NCBI GenBank assembly: GCA_018402075.1
Contig: JAGYJP010000029.1
Coordinates: 1 to 6,854 of the forward strand
Source of the DNA: Candidatus Nanopelagicales bacterium
GTDB taxonomy: Bacteria > Actinomycetota > Actinomycetes > S36-B12
Length of the DNA: 6,854 bases
Reading direction: 5' to 3'
Part shown: positions 1 to 5,587 of the stretch, piece after piece
How the letters are laid out: every line of letters starts with the position of its first letter
How positions within the stretch are numbered: position 1 is the first letter of the stretch
Made by a program: the position numbers and the translations under genes
Notes under the pieces: generated by a model
Seen by the model: only the letters and a program-made list of their open reading frames with translations
The model's database searches: none
Told to the model about the DNA's origin: nothing

Positions 1-1380
1 GACCACACGCTCAGGCGAATCCTTTCCAACACCGATGGATTTTAAGTGTTCAACAAGCCTTCCGAACTTGGCTGAAGGTTGATCCAAAGAGGCAACAGTC
101 AGTGCCTCCAACCGGGAGAGAGCCTGGATTTCCACGCCATCAGGATCAACACCCGAAGACAGAAGGCGCTTCGTACGTTCCCGTACGGTCTCAAGGAGCG
201 CTGCCGAAGAAGAGAGAAATGCTTTCGCCAAGGTCCAAGGAAACAACCGCGAATTCTGTCCAGATGCCGGTGGATTTCCGGAACTCGGGTGTAACCAGAT
301 GTCATCAAGTTCATGTGCGATTGCATCTTCGGTAGCGGATGGCTTAACCAAGATATTCACAGGAGGTGTTCTTTCCGCCCAATCTGCTCCAACGACCGCG
401 GCAACCTGTGGGCTGTGCCTATGTCGTCGGATTACTAGCCGCTTGACTTCATCCTCATCCAGGTCTCCCGCGGGGGACACGGCAGACGGATCGAGAAGGC
501 GGATCAGCTCCGCAAAGGATTCCTTTTTTCCATTATGAGGAGTTGCCGAAGCCAAAATCAAAGCATCACAATTGCGGGCCAAAATACGAGCTAACCGATT
601 ATTTAACGTCGCGTCATTCGAGAGGTTATGAGCTTCATCGATAACCACAGCGTCCCAACGCTGCTTGGATAAATGTGAGATATACCGATCGGACTTCAAT
701 GTATCTATCGAAATAATGACTCGGCGAAAGTAAGTGAAGGGATTCCGAGTAGCGGGCAACTTTTGGCGAACCCGTTGGATCCCAGCTGAATCTAGACGGA
801 CAAACGGCAAAGAAAAACGAACCCACATCTCATGTTGCATCTGCTCCAACACATGGCGAGGGGTCACAATCAGAATCCGATCCCCTCTACCTCTGCGAAC
901 AAGTTCAGAAAGAATCATGCCAATTTCGATTGTCTTGCCAAGACCAACTGCATCAGCGAGTAATATCCGTGGTCTTAAGTTCGCAGGGTCAAGTGCTTGA
1001 CGCACCGCCGATTGCTGATAACTGAGGCTATCTACAAGTGCACCCGATGACACAGATAAATCGGGATCAGCCAACGGCCGCGCAGTCTTTCGAATCATTG
1101 ACTCAATCCACAGGCGAGCGGTTCTGTAATGCGGACTCCCATCGGAACGGACGACCGCCTGAGATGGGTCCATTGACACAATGTCGTCCAGGGATGAATA
1201 AAAAGTTGCCTCGGTGTCTCGTACTAGTTCACTTAGCCCCCTGACGCGAACCAGAGGGCCGTCGGCGGTAACTTCAACGGCTAGAACAACCCATTCTTCA
1301 TCTCGAATAATGACGACAGAACCAGGTGAGACATTCAGCCCTTTGGACGAGATGGAATCAGATCGCAACGACGTGTTCAC
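1..1380 (-). CDS. drmD: SNF2-family DEAD/DEAH helicase, DrmD-like, 3' end cut by window edge
   Basis: This is an open frame of 460 codons running off the left edge, so the C-terminal helicase lobe is missing. Counting from GTG at 1380, an N-terminal region (about 1-130) precedes motif I DAVGLGKT (143-150, Lys149). Motif II DEAH is at 248-251 (Walker B strand VVI before it) and motif III SATPHNG at 278-284. This is the RecA-like lobe 1 of an SNF2/RapA-type ATPase. Its long conserved stretch around 175-225, with RLDSAGIQRVRQK and NPFTYF, matches my recollection of DrmD, the SNF2 helicase of class 1 DISARM anti-phage systems. GTG 1380 follows GGGGG by 7 nt. GTG 1383 is an alternative, and an in-frame stop lies at 1441-1443. 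The gene is co-directional with the DUF262 gene upstream. The SNF2 helicase call is secure. The DrmD assignment is an inference that needs the missing C-terminus and neighbouring genes. Confidence 0.85.
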   Translation of the reverse strand, partial: MNTSLRSDSISSKGLNVSPGSVVIIRDEEWVVLAVEVTADGPLVRVRGLSELVRDTEATFYSSLDDIVSMDPSQAVVRSDGSPHYRTARLWIESMIRKTARPLADPDLSVSSGALVDSLSYQQSAVRQALDPANLRPRILLADAVGLGKTIEIGMILSELVRRGRGDRILIVTPRHVLEQMQHEMWVRFSLPFVRLDSAGIQRVRQKLPATRNPFTYFRRVIISIDTLKSDRYISHLSKQRWDAVVIDEAHNLSNDATLNNRLARILARNCDALILASATPHNGKKESFAELIRLLDPSAVSPAGDLDEDEVKRLVIRRHRHSPQVAAVVGADWAERTPPVNILVKPSATEDAIAHELDDIWLHPSSGNPPASGQNSRLFPWTLAKAFLSSSAALLETVRERTKRLLSSGVDPDGVEIQALSRLEALTVASLDQPSAKFGRLVEHLKSIGVGKDSPERVV

Positions 1381-1404
1381 CACCCAACCCCCGATCCGCG
1401 ACTG

Positions 1405-1431
1405 AATATATATATGTATGGATACCCACAA
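1405..1431 (-). promoter_or_regulatory. Possible promoter of the helicase gene
   Basis: On the minus strand TATATT (1410-1405) is a good -10 hexamer inside an AT-rich TATATATATT run. A TTG-containing -35 candidate (TTGTGG, 1431-1426) sits 15 nt away, or TTTGTG at 16 nt. Transcription would begin roughly 15-20 nt before the GTG start at 1380. The -10 is convincing by eye, the -35 much less so. Confidence 0.3.
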
Positions 1432-1432
1432 A

Positions 1433-1449
1433 TTTGGCTGTTAGCCAAA
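1433..1449. repeat. Perfect inverted repeat, 7-bp arms, 3-nt loop
   Basis: TTTGGCT at 1433-1439 and AGCCAAA at 1443-1449 are exact reverse complements around GTT. It lies immediately upstream of the putative -35 of the helicase gene. It could be an operator, or a hairpin in transcripts reading through from the DUF262 gene. No clear T-run follows it on either strand, so it is a poor terminator. Confidence 0.45.
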
Positions 1450-1540
1450 CCAAACAGCATCGACATAATAGCGCTGACCGACTCCTAGAAAGAATGTCTC
1501 TTAGCAATTACCCAACTCAAGATCAGCCGTTGACCGTGTA

Positions 1541-1567
1541 AAGGGGCCTTTGCCCTTCAGCTGAGGG
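1541..1567. repeat. Overlapping, mutually exclusive small hairpins
   Basis: AAGGG (1541-1545) can pair with CCCTT (1553-1557). The same CCCTTCAG (1553-1560) can instead fold back on CTGAGGG (1561-1567). The shared arm makes the two structures alternatives. No T-run follows, and the hairpins are short, so function is uncertain. Confidence 0.25.
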
Positions 1568-1633
1568 TATGCCGGTAAGTCTTGATTGCTGAAAGGACAT
1601 CTTCATTCGTTGTTAGGAAGGAATATATGAAGA

Positions 1634-1646
1634 ATCCGAATCGGAT
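1634..1646. repeat. 13-bp palindrome ATCCGA-A-TCGGAT
   Basis: Six-base arms at 1634-1639 and 1641-1646 are perfect reverse complements around a single A. Such a compact odd-length palindrome fits a dimeric DNA-binding protein site better than an RNA hairpin. No regulator for it is identifiable in the window. Confidence 0.35.
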
Positions 1647-1677
1647 AACTTGCTCAAAGTTTATTGATTTAGGCAGC

Positions 1678-1696
1678 CGACAATAATCACTTGTCG
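1678..1696. repeat. Inverted repeat CGACAA / TTGTCG, 7-nt loop
   Basis: CGACAA at 1678-1683 and TTGTCG at 1691-1696 are exact reverse complements separated by TAATCAC. There is no T-run on either side, so it is not a classical terminator. It lies about 100 nt downstream of the stop codon of the DUF262 gene in the direction of transcription. Confidence 0.3.
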
Positions 1697-1796
1697 TTGA
1701 CATGGTAGCCACTGGTTAGGTCAAATAACTAGGTGGAGTGGTCACCGCCCTTTTAATGCGATCTGAGCTGAATGAGTGCAGTCAGGGTATTTTCTT

Positions 1797-3965
1797 CTAA
1801 CTTTCCGGCTCAATTTCAGTCAAGTCTTCGTTAACAGCCTCTTCCAAGCCCTGAAGGTCTAGGTAGTCTCGGCGAATATCGGACAGGCAACCATCCTCAT
1901 CAAGGTTGATGAGCCAGAACCACCAACCGGCTTCAGACTGAGATTTTGTCACCGCTTTCGCAGCGCCTGTTGGTGTTGTGAATAAATTACCGTCAACGAA
2001 TAAGCGCCCATCATGAGTTACTTCACAAACTTCACCCCGGTGTCCCTTTGGTCTGGCATATAACAATTGGCCTGGGGTCAGAAGTTCAGAGTTGACTAAG
2101 TCGACAATGGTTACTCGAGACTTGAGACGCGAACGCGCTCCACTTACTACTCCCGTGTGACCCTCAGGCACTGGCCAAATAGCAATTATTTCCTCAATCA
2201 TTCGTTCAGTTCGCTCGGCTATCAACTCCTCCGACCAACTCTCAGTTCCTTCATCCACCACTTCTTTGGTGATGAGCAGGGATGTATGCAGGTTAAAGAT
2301 TTCTCGCTTGCCGTCTTTGCCGAGCCAAGCCAGATTCGAAGCGCCTGAATTCAATGCTTGAGTTGCTAATGTGAGATTGCCTAAGCGATGGACATACTTC
2401 TCGCGATTTATCTGCTCTTCTAAAGTCTCTACCCCCCAATTGGTTTGCCATTGCTGTGGCAGGACGTGCTCCACGGTGCACTTCTCTCTAACTATTCGTT
2501 GCTCATGTTTGGGCTTAGGTAATCCGAATCCGCGACGCTCATCTTCGATGGCTTCTAGAATCATGCGGAGTCGTGCACGAGATAAGCGCAAGTAAATGGG
2601 GCTGTCCTCGAGCTCGCGTCGAACTTCATCGTCTCCCGGCCAATAGCCAGTTGGGCTAGTTTGACCTGCTAGGAATTTCTCAATGTTTGTACCCGCTTCA
2701 AGTCGGTCTCGCCTGGCAACGGTTTGCAGCAATTCAACAACTAACTTGTTGTATCCCTTGGTCGTTGCCCTCACCAATGTCCGGCGAATCAGCCAACTTT
2801 CAATGGCGTTGAGAGCCCGACCCAGTTGCTCTTCAGGGATCTCTTGCAATGTTGGGTCAATAAGCCACAATAAAACTGGCTTCACCACTTCTGACTGAAG
2901 GGTATTGACTCGGTAGGTGAACAGTTCTACCCGACTTAGAGGCTGATGCTTATTTTGTGAATTTCTTGAAATCAGTTCATATCTGTCTGCTACAGCGCGA
3001 ATTTCCTTTAACGTCGTAAGCATGTCAATGTCCGAATCAATAACGTGTCGTTTAAATGCAGAAAATACCTCGCGGCCCGTTATCTCGCTCCGTGCCTGGC
3101 TCACCAACCACTGAGTTAAGAATAATGAGGTGCGTGAGTAATTCACTCGCCCACTAGACACGCTCGTTTCCCAAAATGGAGTTTCGAAATGCTCCCAAAT
3201 GTCGTGATAAATTTTCTCTTGTTCCTCTGAAGGAACCTCTAGGCGCTGGAAAATAAAATTCTTAATCAGGTCAGCGGCGCTGAGTGGTGTTCCACGAGCG
3301 TTCAAGGTTTCAAATATCTCTTGAGCATCCTCGTCTGCATTAAGGTCAATCACAACAAGTTGCAATTGGGTGACAACCGATCGCACAAGCGCCTGAACGC
3401 GCTGCCTTTCCTGTCCGTCTTCCTCAGTCAACCACTCTTGAACTTGATCGAGAAAGAATCTATGAGCCTCGATCATTCTGGATTTACCATTCAGCAATTT
3501 CGATGAATCAGTCACCACCTGCGACATGACTTCCACATATGCAGGGCGATCCCTATTGGTCGGCCAAACTTTGAATTGATCTTCTCCTTGACTAAATTGG
3601 TGAGCCTGATTTCGAGTGAGGTCTAATAATTGGTGGGCATACTCACCAAAGCCAAGCTCCATGAGTCGATCATGAATCGCATCCATCATGAGTTGCAATG
3701 TTGTCAAACGTTGCTGGCCATCGATAATTATCCGAGTAGTTAATGTACCTATCTCACTTGGTTGTTGTTGCAATACAACCGCACCCAGAAAATGTTCCGC
3801 TTTTGCGTCTCCAGCCAACTGTCGCTCGGCCACTCGAACAACATCACTCCACAGCGGTTCCCATTGCGCCTCCTGCGACCACACATACGGGCGCTGGAAT
3901 AGAGGAACTAGAAGGCGTTGCGGCAAATAGAAAACATCTTGTGAATTCTTGACCTGTGTAAGCAC
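1797..3965 (-). CDS. GmrSD-like DUF262-DUF1524 restriction protein with C-terminal RAMA-like domain
   Basis: This is a predicted modification-dependent (type IV-like) restriction or defence protein of 722 residues. The DUF262 domain (about 10-260) shows FQRPYVW at 23-29, the nucleotide-binding DGQQR motif at 82-86, and the family block around 216-239 with ETLNARGTPLS. The DUF1524 HNH-like nuclease domain (about 440-600) has EHVLPQ at 499-504 (His500) and HRLGNLTL at 526-533 (Asn530). Residues about 615-700 look like a RAMA domain: TPGQLLYA, then a Gly/Asp-rich hairpin, TPTGAAKAV and a GWWFWL block. RAMA is predicted to read modified DNA. DUF262-DUF1524 relatives include GmrSD, BrxU and SspE. 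The chosen start is GTG 3965, with AAGGGGG 4 nt upstream, because it yields the N-terminus I expect from homologues. TTG 4055 and ATG 4031 are longer in-frame alternatives (30 and 22 residues). The DrmD-like helicase gene follows downstream. Confidence 0.85.
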   Translation of the reverse strand: MLTQVKNSQDVFYLPQRLLVPLFQRPYVWSQEAQWEPLWSDVVRVAERQLAGDAKAEHFLGAVVLQQQPSEIGTLTTRIIIDGQQRLTTLQLMMDAIHDRLMELGFGEYAHQLLDLTRNQAHQFSQGEDQFKVWPTNRDRPAYVEVMSQVVTDSSKLLNGKSRMIEAHRFFLDQVQEWLTEEDGQERQRVQALVRSVVTQLQLVVIDLNADEDAQEIFETLNARGTPLSAADLIKNFIFQRLEVPSEEQEKIYHDIWEHFETPFWETSVSSGRVNYSRTSLFLTQWLVSQARSEITGREVFSAFKRHVIDSDIDMLTTLKEIRAVADRYELISRNSQNKHQPLSRVELFTYRVNTLQSEVVKPVLLWLIDPTLQEIPEEQLGRALNAIESWLIRRTLVRATTKGYNKLVVELLQTVARRDRLEAGTNIEKFLAGQTSPTGYWPGDDEVRRELEDSPIYLRLSRARLRMILEAIEDERRGFGLPKPKHEQRIVREKCTVEHVLPQQWQTNWGVETLEEQINREKYVHRLGNLTLATQALNSGASNLAWLGKDGKREIFNLHTSLLITKEVVDEGTESWSEELIAERTERMIEEIIAIWPVPEGHTGVVSGARSRLKSRVTIVDLVNSELLTPGQLLYARPKGHRGEVCEVTHDGRLFVDGNLFTTPTGAAKAVTKSQSEAGWWFWLINLDEDGCLSDIRRDYLDLQGLEEAVNEDLTEIEPES

Positions 3966-3968
3966 GTA

Positions 3969-3977
3969 TCCCCCTTT
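3969..3977 (-). promoter_or_regulatory. Ribosome binding site deciding the DUF262 gene start
   Basis: On the minus strand AAAGGGGGA (3977-3969) is followed by TAC and then GTG at 3965. It is purine-rich and close to the Shine-Dalgarno consensus, though the spacing is slightly short. Neither the TTG at 4055 nor the ATG at 4031 has a comparable motif, which supports the shorter protein. Confidence 0.5.
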
Positions 3978-4081
3978 GGACTTCTTGGACTTTAACTCTA
4001 GACGGTTAGCGGATCCGTAGCAGTGAGCCATGGAAAGATCTTTCGCTCTGGTCAATTGGATGTGTCGCTCTCATCAGGCTG

Positions 4082-4111
4082 AACGTCACACCCTGACGTT
4101 AAATTCATAAT
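4082..4111 (+). promoter_or_regulatory. Candidate operator (7-bp-arm inverted repeat) next to a -10 box
   Basis: AACGTCA (4082-4088) and TGACGTT (4094-4100) are exact reverse complements around CACCC. CATAAT at 4106-4111 differs from the -10 consensus by one base. The repeat therefore covers where the -35 region would lie, as expected for an operator repressing plus-strand transcription toward the toxin-antitoxin pair. Ribbon-helix-helix antitoxins commonly repress their own operons through such repeats. No TTGACA-like -35 is present, and the site is about 180 nt before the antitoxin start, so the assignment is tentative. It could equally control the divergent DUF262 gene. Confidence 0.35.
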
Positions 4112-4252
4112 GTGGAGACGAATAAGGATGCACCCCGAGGTGAGCCGAGGATCTGTAAGTGTTGTGGCGATGTGGTGACTTACTGTTCTGGATTCATGGA
4201 TTACATCGATAGTTTGCCGGATCGGGAAGCGCCTAAGGATGAGTCCGAGTAG
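4112..4252 (+). CDS. Possible small cysteine-rich protein, unknown function
   Basis: A GTG-initiated frame of 46 residues ends 26 nt before the antitoxin start. Its centre, about residues 15-28, reads KCCGDVVTYCSGF and is preceded by another Cys, giving a C-x-C-C-x6-C cluster that could bind a metal. The tail is acidic and polar (DREAPKDESE). I do not recognise a family. There is no Shine-Dalgarno sequence before the GTG, and an alternative ATG lies at 4197. An in-frame stop lies at 4100-4102, shortly upstream. If transcription starts from the CATAAT box, the GTG would lie too close to or before the transcript start. It could be a genuine small gene of the toxin-antitoxin operon, a remnant of a larger gene, or chance. 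Confidence 0.25.
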   Translation: METNKDAPRGEPRICKCCGDVVTYCSGFMDYIDSLPDREAPKDESE

Positions 4253-4278
4253 GGATTTGGGTTATAGGGTTTTGTCTG

Positions 4279-4515
4279 ATGTCTGTTGAAATCGTTGTTC
4301 GATTACCTGATTCCCTCGTGGAAACGGTTGATTCCCTGGTTGCTTCTGGTGCCGAGAAAAGCCGCGCTTCCATTGTGGAGCGGGCACTCCTGCGGGAATT
4401 TAGACGAATGCGCATGGTCGAGGAAGTTCAGATCCTTGCGGGGTCTGCCTCGGAGAGTGGTGACCTCGTGGAGTTGACCACATTTGCCAGTCGCACTCCC
4501 CTTGAATTGCCGTAA
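4279..4515 (+). CDS. Ribbon-helix-helix antitoxin (MazE-like) of the MazF pair
   Basis: This 78-residue protein should neutralise the MazF toxin encoded immediately downstream and repress the operon. An N-terminal beta strand (VEIVVRLP, 3-10) leads into helix A (about 11-22). The turn GAEKSRAS (24-31) and helix B (31-43, IVERALLREF) follow, which is the pattern of a ribbon-helix-helix DNA-binding fold. The tail from about 48 to 78 is acidic and low in structure, the usual toxin-binding segment. AGGG at 4266-4269 is a weak ribosome site 9 nt before ATG. The stop overlaps the toxin start (TAATG), so the two are translationally coupled. Mycobacterial MazE antitoxins have the same fold. The antitoxin role rests on fold and neighbour, both strong. 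Confidence 0.85.
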   Translation: MSVEIVVRLPDSLVETVDSLVASGAEKSRASIVERALLREFRRMRMVEEVQILAGSASESGDLVELTTFASRTPLELP

Positions 4516-4820
4516 TGCGTCCTATATATACGGCGCAGTTAGATAAAGCTCGACCCGTGGTGGTTCTGACCCGCGAGTTGGTCCGTGACTCCATGACTTC
4601 GGTGACCGTTGCGCCAATCACTACCAGGGTTCGTGGGCTGTATTCGGAGGTGCCTGTTGGAGCGGAGAACAATCTCTCCGCGGCAGGGGTTATTTCCTGC
4701 GACAACATTCAAACGATTTCTCCCTCTGACCTTGGTGAACACATTGGCTGGCTACTTCCATCACAAGAGAAGCATTTGGCTGAGGCAATCTCGCACGCAT
4801 TTGATTTGGATCTGCATTAA
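4515..4820 (+). CDS. mazF: MazF/PemK-family endoribonuclease toxin
   Basis: This 101-residue toxin is expected to cleave RNA at short specific sequences and halt growth when the antitoxin is lost. The MazF core is clear: RPVVVLTRE (13-21), VAPITTRVRGLYSEV (32-46), VISCDNIQTI (about 59-68) and a final helix with KHLAEAISHAFDL. Arg13 and Thr36 align with the catalytic Arg25 and Thr48 of Bacillus subtilis MazF. The N-terminus is short, lacking the usual GDV/GEV lead-in strand, but the length is close to that of compact mycobacterial MazFs. No ribosome site is seen. The ATG shares one base with the antitoxin stop, implying coupled translation. The reading frame is intact, so the toxin is probably active. 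Its RNA target sequence cannot be read from the sequence. Confidence 0.9.
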   Translation: MRPIYTAQLDKARPVVVLTRELVRDSMTSVTVAPITTRVRGLYSEVPVGAENNLSAAGVISCDNIQTISPSDLGEHIGWLLPSQEKHLAEAISHAFDLDLH

Positions 4821-4855
4821 CAAATCTGTTGGTGAGAGTTGGGATAGTCAATCGG

Positions 4856-4903
4856 TAGCCTGATTAGGGCTAAAGGTGGCAGACTGATGTTGGTAAACCA
4901 GTC
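4856..4903. repeat. Two short inverted repeats downstream of mazF
   Basis: TAGCC (4856-4860) pairs with GGCTA (4868-4872) around a 7-nt loop. GACTG (4882-4886) pairs with CAGTC (4899-4903) around 12 nt. Neither is followed by a T-run. They occupy the 117-nt gap between the toxin and the secreted-protein gene and could be weak termination or leader structures for the latter. Confidence 0.25.
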
Positions 4904-4926
4904 GGGGCACATTTAGGAAGGCAAGC

Positions 4927-4931
4927 GAGGA
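4927..4931 (+). promoter_or_regulatory. Ribosome binding site of the secreted-protein gene
   Basis: GAGGA lies 6 nt before ATG 4938, an ideal Shine-Dalgarno position, and supports that start. The encoded N-terminus is a well-formed signal peptide, which agrees with the choice. Confidence 0.6.
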
Positions 4932-4937
4932 AAGCTT

Positions 4938-5453
4938 ATGAAGAAAATATTTCCCATTGCGCTACTTGTTGCCGTTGCCATGGTTATGCCTGGGATAGCA
5001 ACACCTGCTTGGGCCCACACACCGGTGGTTTTGCTCGATAGCGACACAACTCCTAATGCTGGTCCTTTGTTGGTAGATGGCACGATCTCATTTGCTATCC
5101 GAGCATCCTTCACCAAATCAGGTCAGAAGAAAGCTTTCCGCGCAGCGCTCAAAAAGGGTGAAGAGTTAGTCGTGGAATATTTGATTGTTGATAAGAAACC
5201 AGAGAACGCAATGAAGAACAAGAAACTGCCACGGTTGGTGGTTACCTCGCCCTCGGGAAAGAAAATGGCAGTTAAATTCAACGAACGCACCGATTTCTAC
5301 TACCCGTCACTTAACACTAAATTTATTTATCTCGCTCGTTACCGGGTACCTGCAGAAGCTGGCATCTATCAATTCGTGACCACATCGCGTGCTCCGGCTG
5401 CCGTTGTTCTGGTGGTCGGCGAGAAAGAGATCCCAGGCCAAGTTCAGCGCTGA
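4938..5453 (+). CDS. Secreted protein of unknown function
   Basis: This is a 171-residue protein with a classical Sec signal peptide: MKK, a hydrophobic core (about 5-20) and the cleavage site AWA-H after Ala26. No lipobox cysteine follows, there are no cysteines at all, and there is no second membrane segment, so it should be released or cell-wall associated. The mature chain starts HTPVVLLDSDTTP, and His27 is the only histidine in the protein. The rest alternates short beta-strand-like stretches with a Lys-rich middle (about 60-115). It ends in AGIYQFVTTS and AVVLVVGEKE, reminiscent of a small beta-sandwich. I recognise it only loosely as a conserved type in actinobacteria and assign no function. 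It stands alone, with 117 nt upstream and about 130 nt before the reductase gene. Confidence 0.75.
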   Translation: MKKIFPIALLVAVAMVMPGIATPAWAHTPVVLLDSDTTPNAGPLLVDGTISFAIRASFTKSGQKKAFRAALKKGEELVVEYLIVDKKPENAMKNKKLPRLVVTSPSGKKMAVKFNERTDFYYPSLNTKFIYLARYRVPAEAGIYQFVTTSRAPAAVVLVVGEKEIPGQVQR

Positions 5454-5515
5454 ATCACTTCAGCAATAGCTGCAAACAAATTTTCAAAGCTCTTTGCCGC
5501 CCTTGGTGGGGGCGC

Positions 5516-5525
5516 GGATTAATCC
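5516..5525. repeat. 10-bp palindrome GGATTAATCC
   Basis: This perfect palindrome lies 63 nt before the start of the reductase gene, just after a GC-rich stretch (5498-5516) that can form an imperfect hairpin (CCGCCC with GGGCG-CGG). It might be an operator for the reductase or part of the end of the upstream transcript. No T-run is present. Confidence 0.25.
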
Positions 5526-5575
5526 CCGTAAAAACTGACTACATTGGATATCAACGAACATTTGGATACTCAATG

Positions 5576-5580
5576 GGAGA
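5576..5580 (+). promoter_or_regulatory. Ribosome binding site deciding the reductase start
   Basis: GGAGA lies 7 nt before ATG 5588. The other in-frame ATG, at 5573, overlaps this motif and has only a weak GGA upstream. The start is therefore placed at 5588, five residues shorter than the longest frame. Confidence 0.6.
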
Positions 5581-5587
5581 AATCGAT

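Larger units (their letters stand above)
1384..1796. other. Apparently non-coding gap between the DUF262 and helicase genes
   Basis: Both flanking genes read on the minus strand. I find no convincing protein gene in this stretch of about 413 bases. It contains four separate inverted repeats: 1433-1449, overlapping candidates in 1541-1567, 1634-1646 and 1678-1696. It also contains the candidate helicase promoter. The length and structure argue against simple read-through coupling of the two genes and leave room for a regulatory RNA or operator sites. Confidence 0.4.
3966..4278. other. Divergent intergenic region
   Basis: This region separates the minus-strand DUF262 gene from the plus-strand toxin-antitoxin pair and should hold promoters for both. 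It contains the perfect inverted repeat at 4082-4100, a CATAAT -10-like hexamer at 4106-4111 and a possible 46-codon gene at 4112-4252. TTGACC at 4055-4050 on the minus strand resembles a -35 box, but I see no matching -10 at the right distance. Confidence 0.4.

Noticed and set aside
79..1541. Several plus-strand frames of 60-90 codons over the helicase region
   Set aside because: They lie antisense to a continuous minus-strand frame with full helicase motifs I, II and III, and their translations resemble no protein family.
1627..1686. 19-residue frame starting ATG with AGGAAGGA 4 nt upstream, plus strand, in the gap between the defence genes
   Set aside because: The ribosome-site match is good, but the frame is tiny, has no recognisable sequence and ends inside an inverted repeat. 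Chance occurrence is likely in over 400 non-coding bases.
2157..3952. Plus-strand frames of 60-80 codons over the DUF262 gene
   Set aside because: They are antisense to a clearly coding gene and have no domain signals or ribosome sites that stand out.
4027..4055. TTGACC (4055-4050, minus strand) as the -35 box of the DUF262 promoter
   Set aside because: The hexamer is near consensus, but at 17 nt spacing the -10 position reads CATGGC, which is not promoter-like.
4400..4742. Minus-strand frames of 67 and 102 codons overlapping the antitoxin and toxin genes
   Set aside because: The plus strand encodes well-matched RHH and MazF proteins with coupled TAATG. The antisense translations show no family features.
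5498..5525. GC-rich stretch plus palindrome as a rho-independent terminator of the secreted-protein gene
   Set aside because: The stem is imperfect and no run of T follows. It is kept only as a palindrome.
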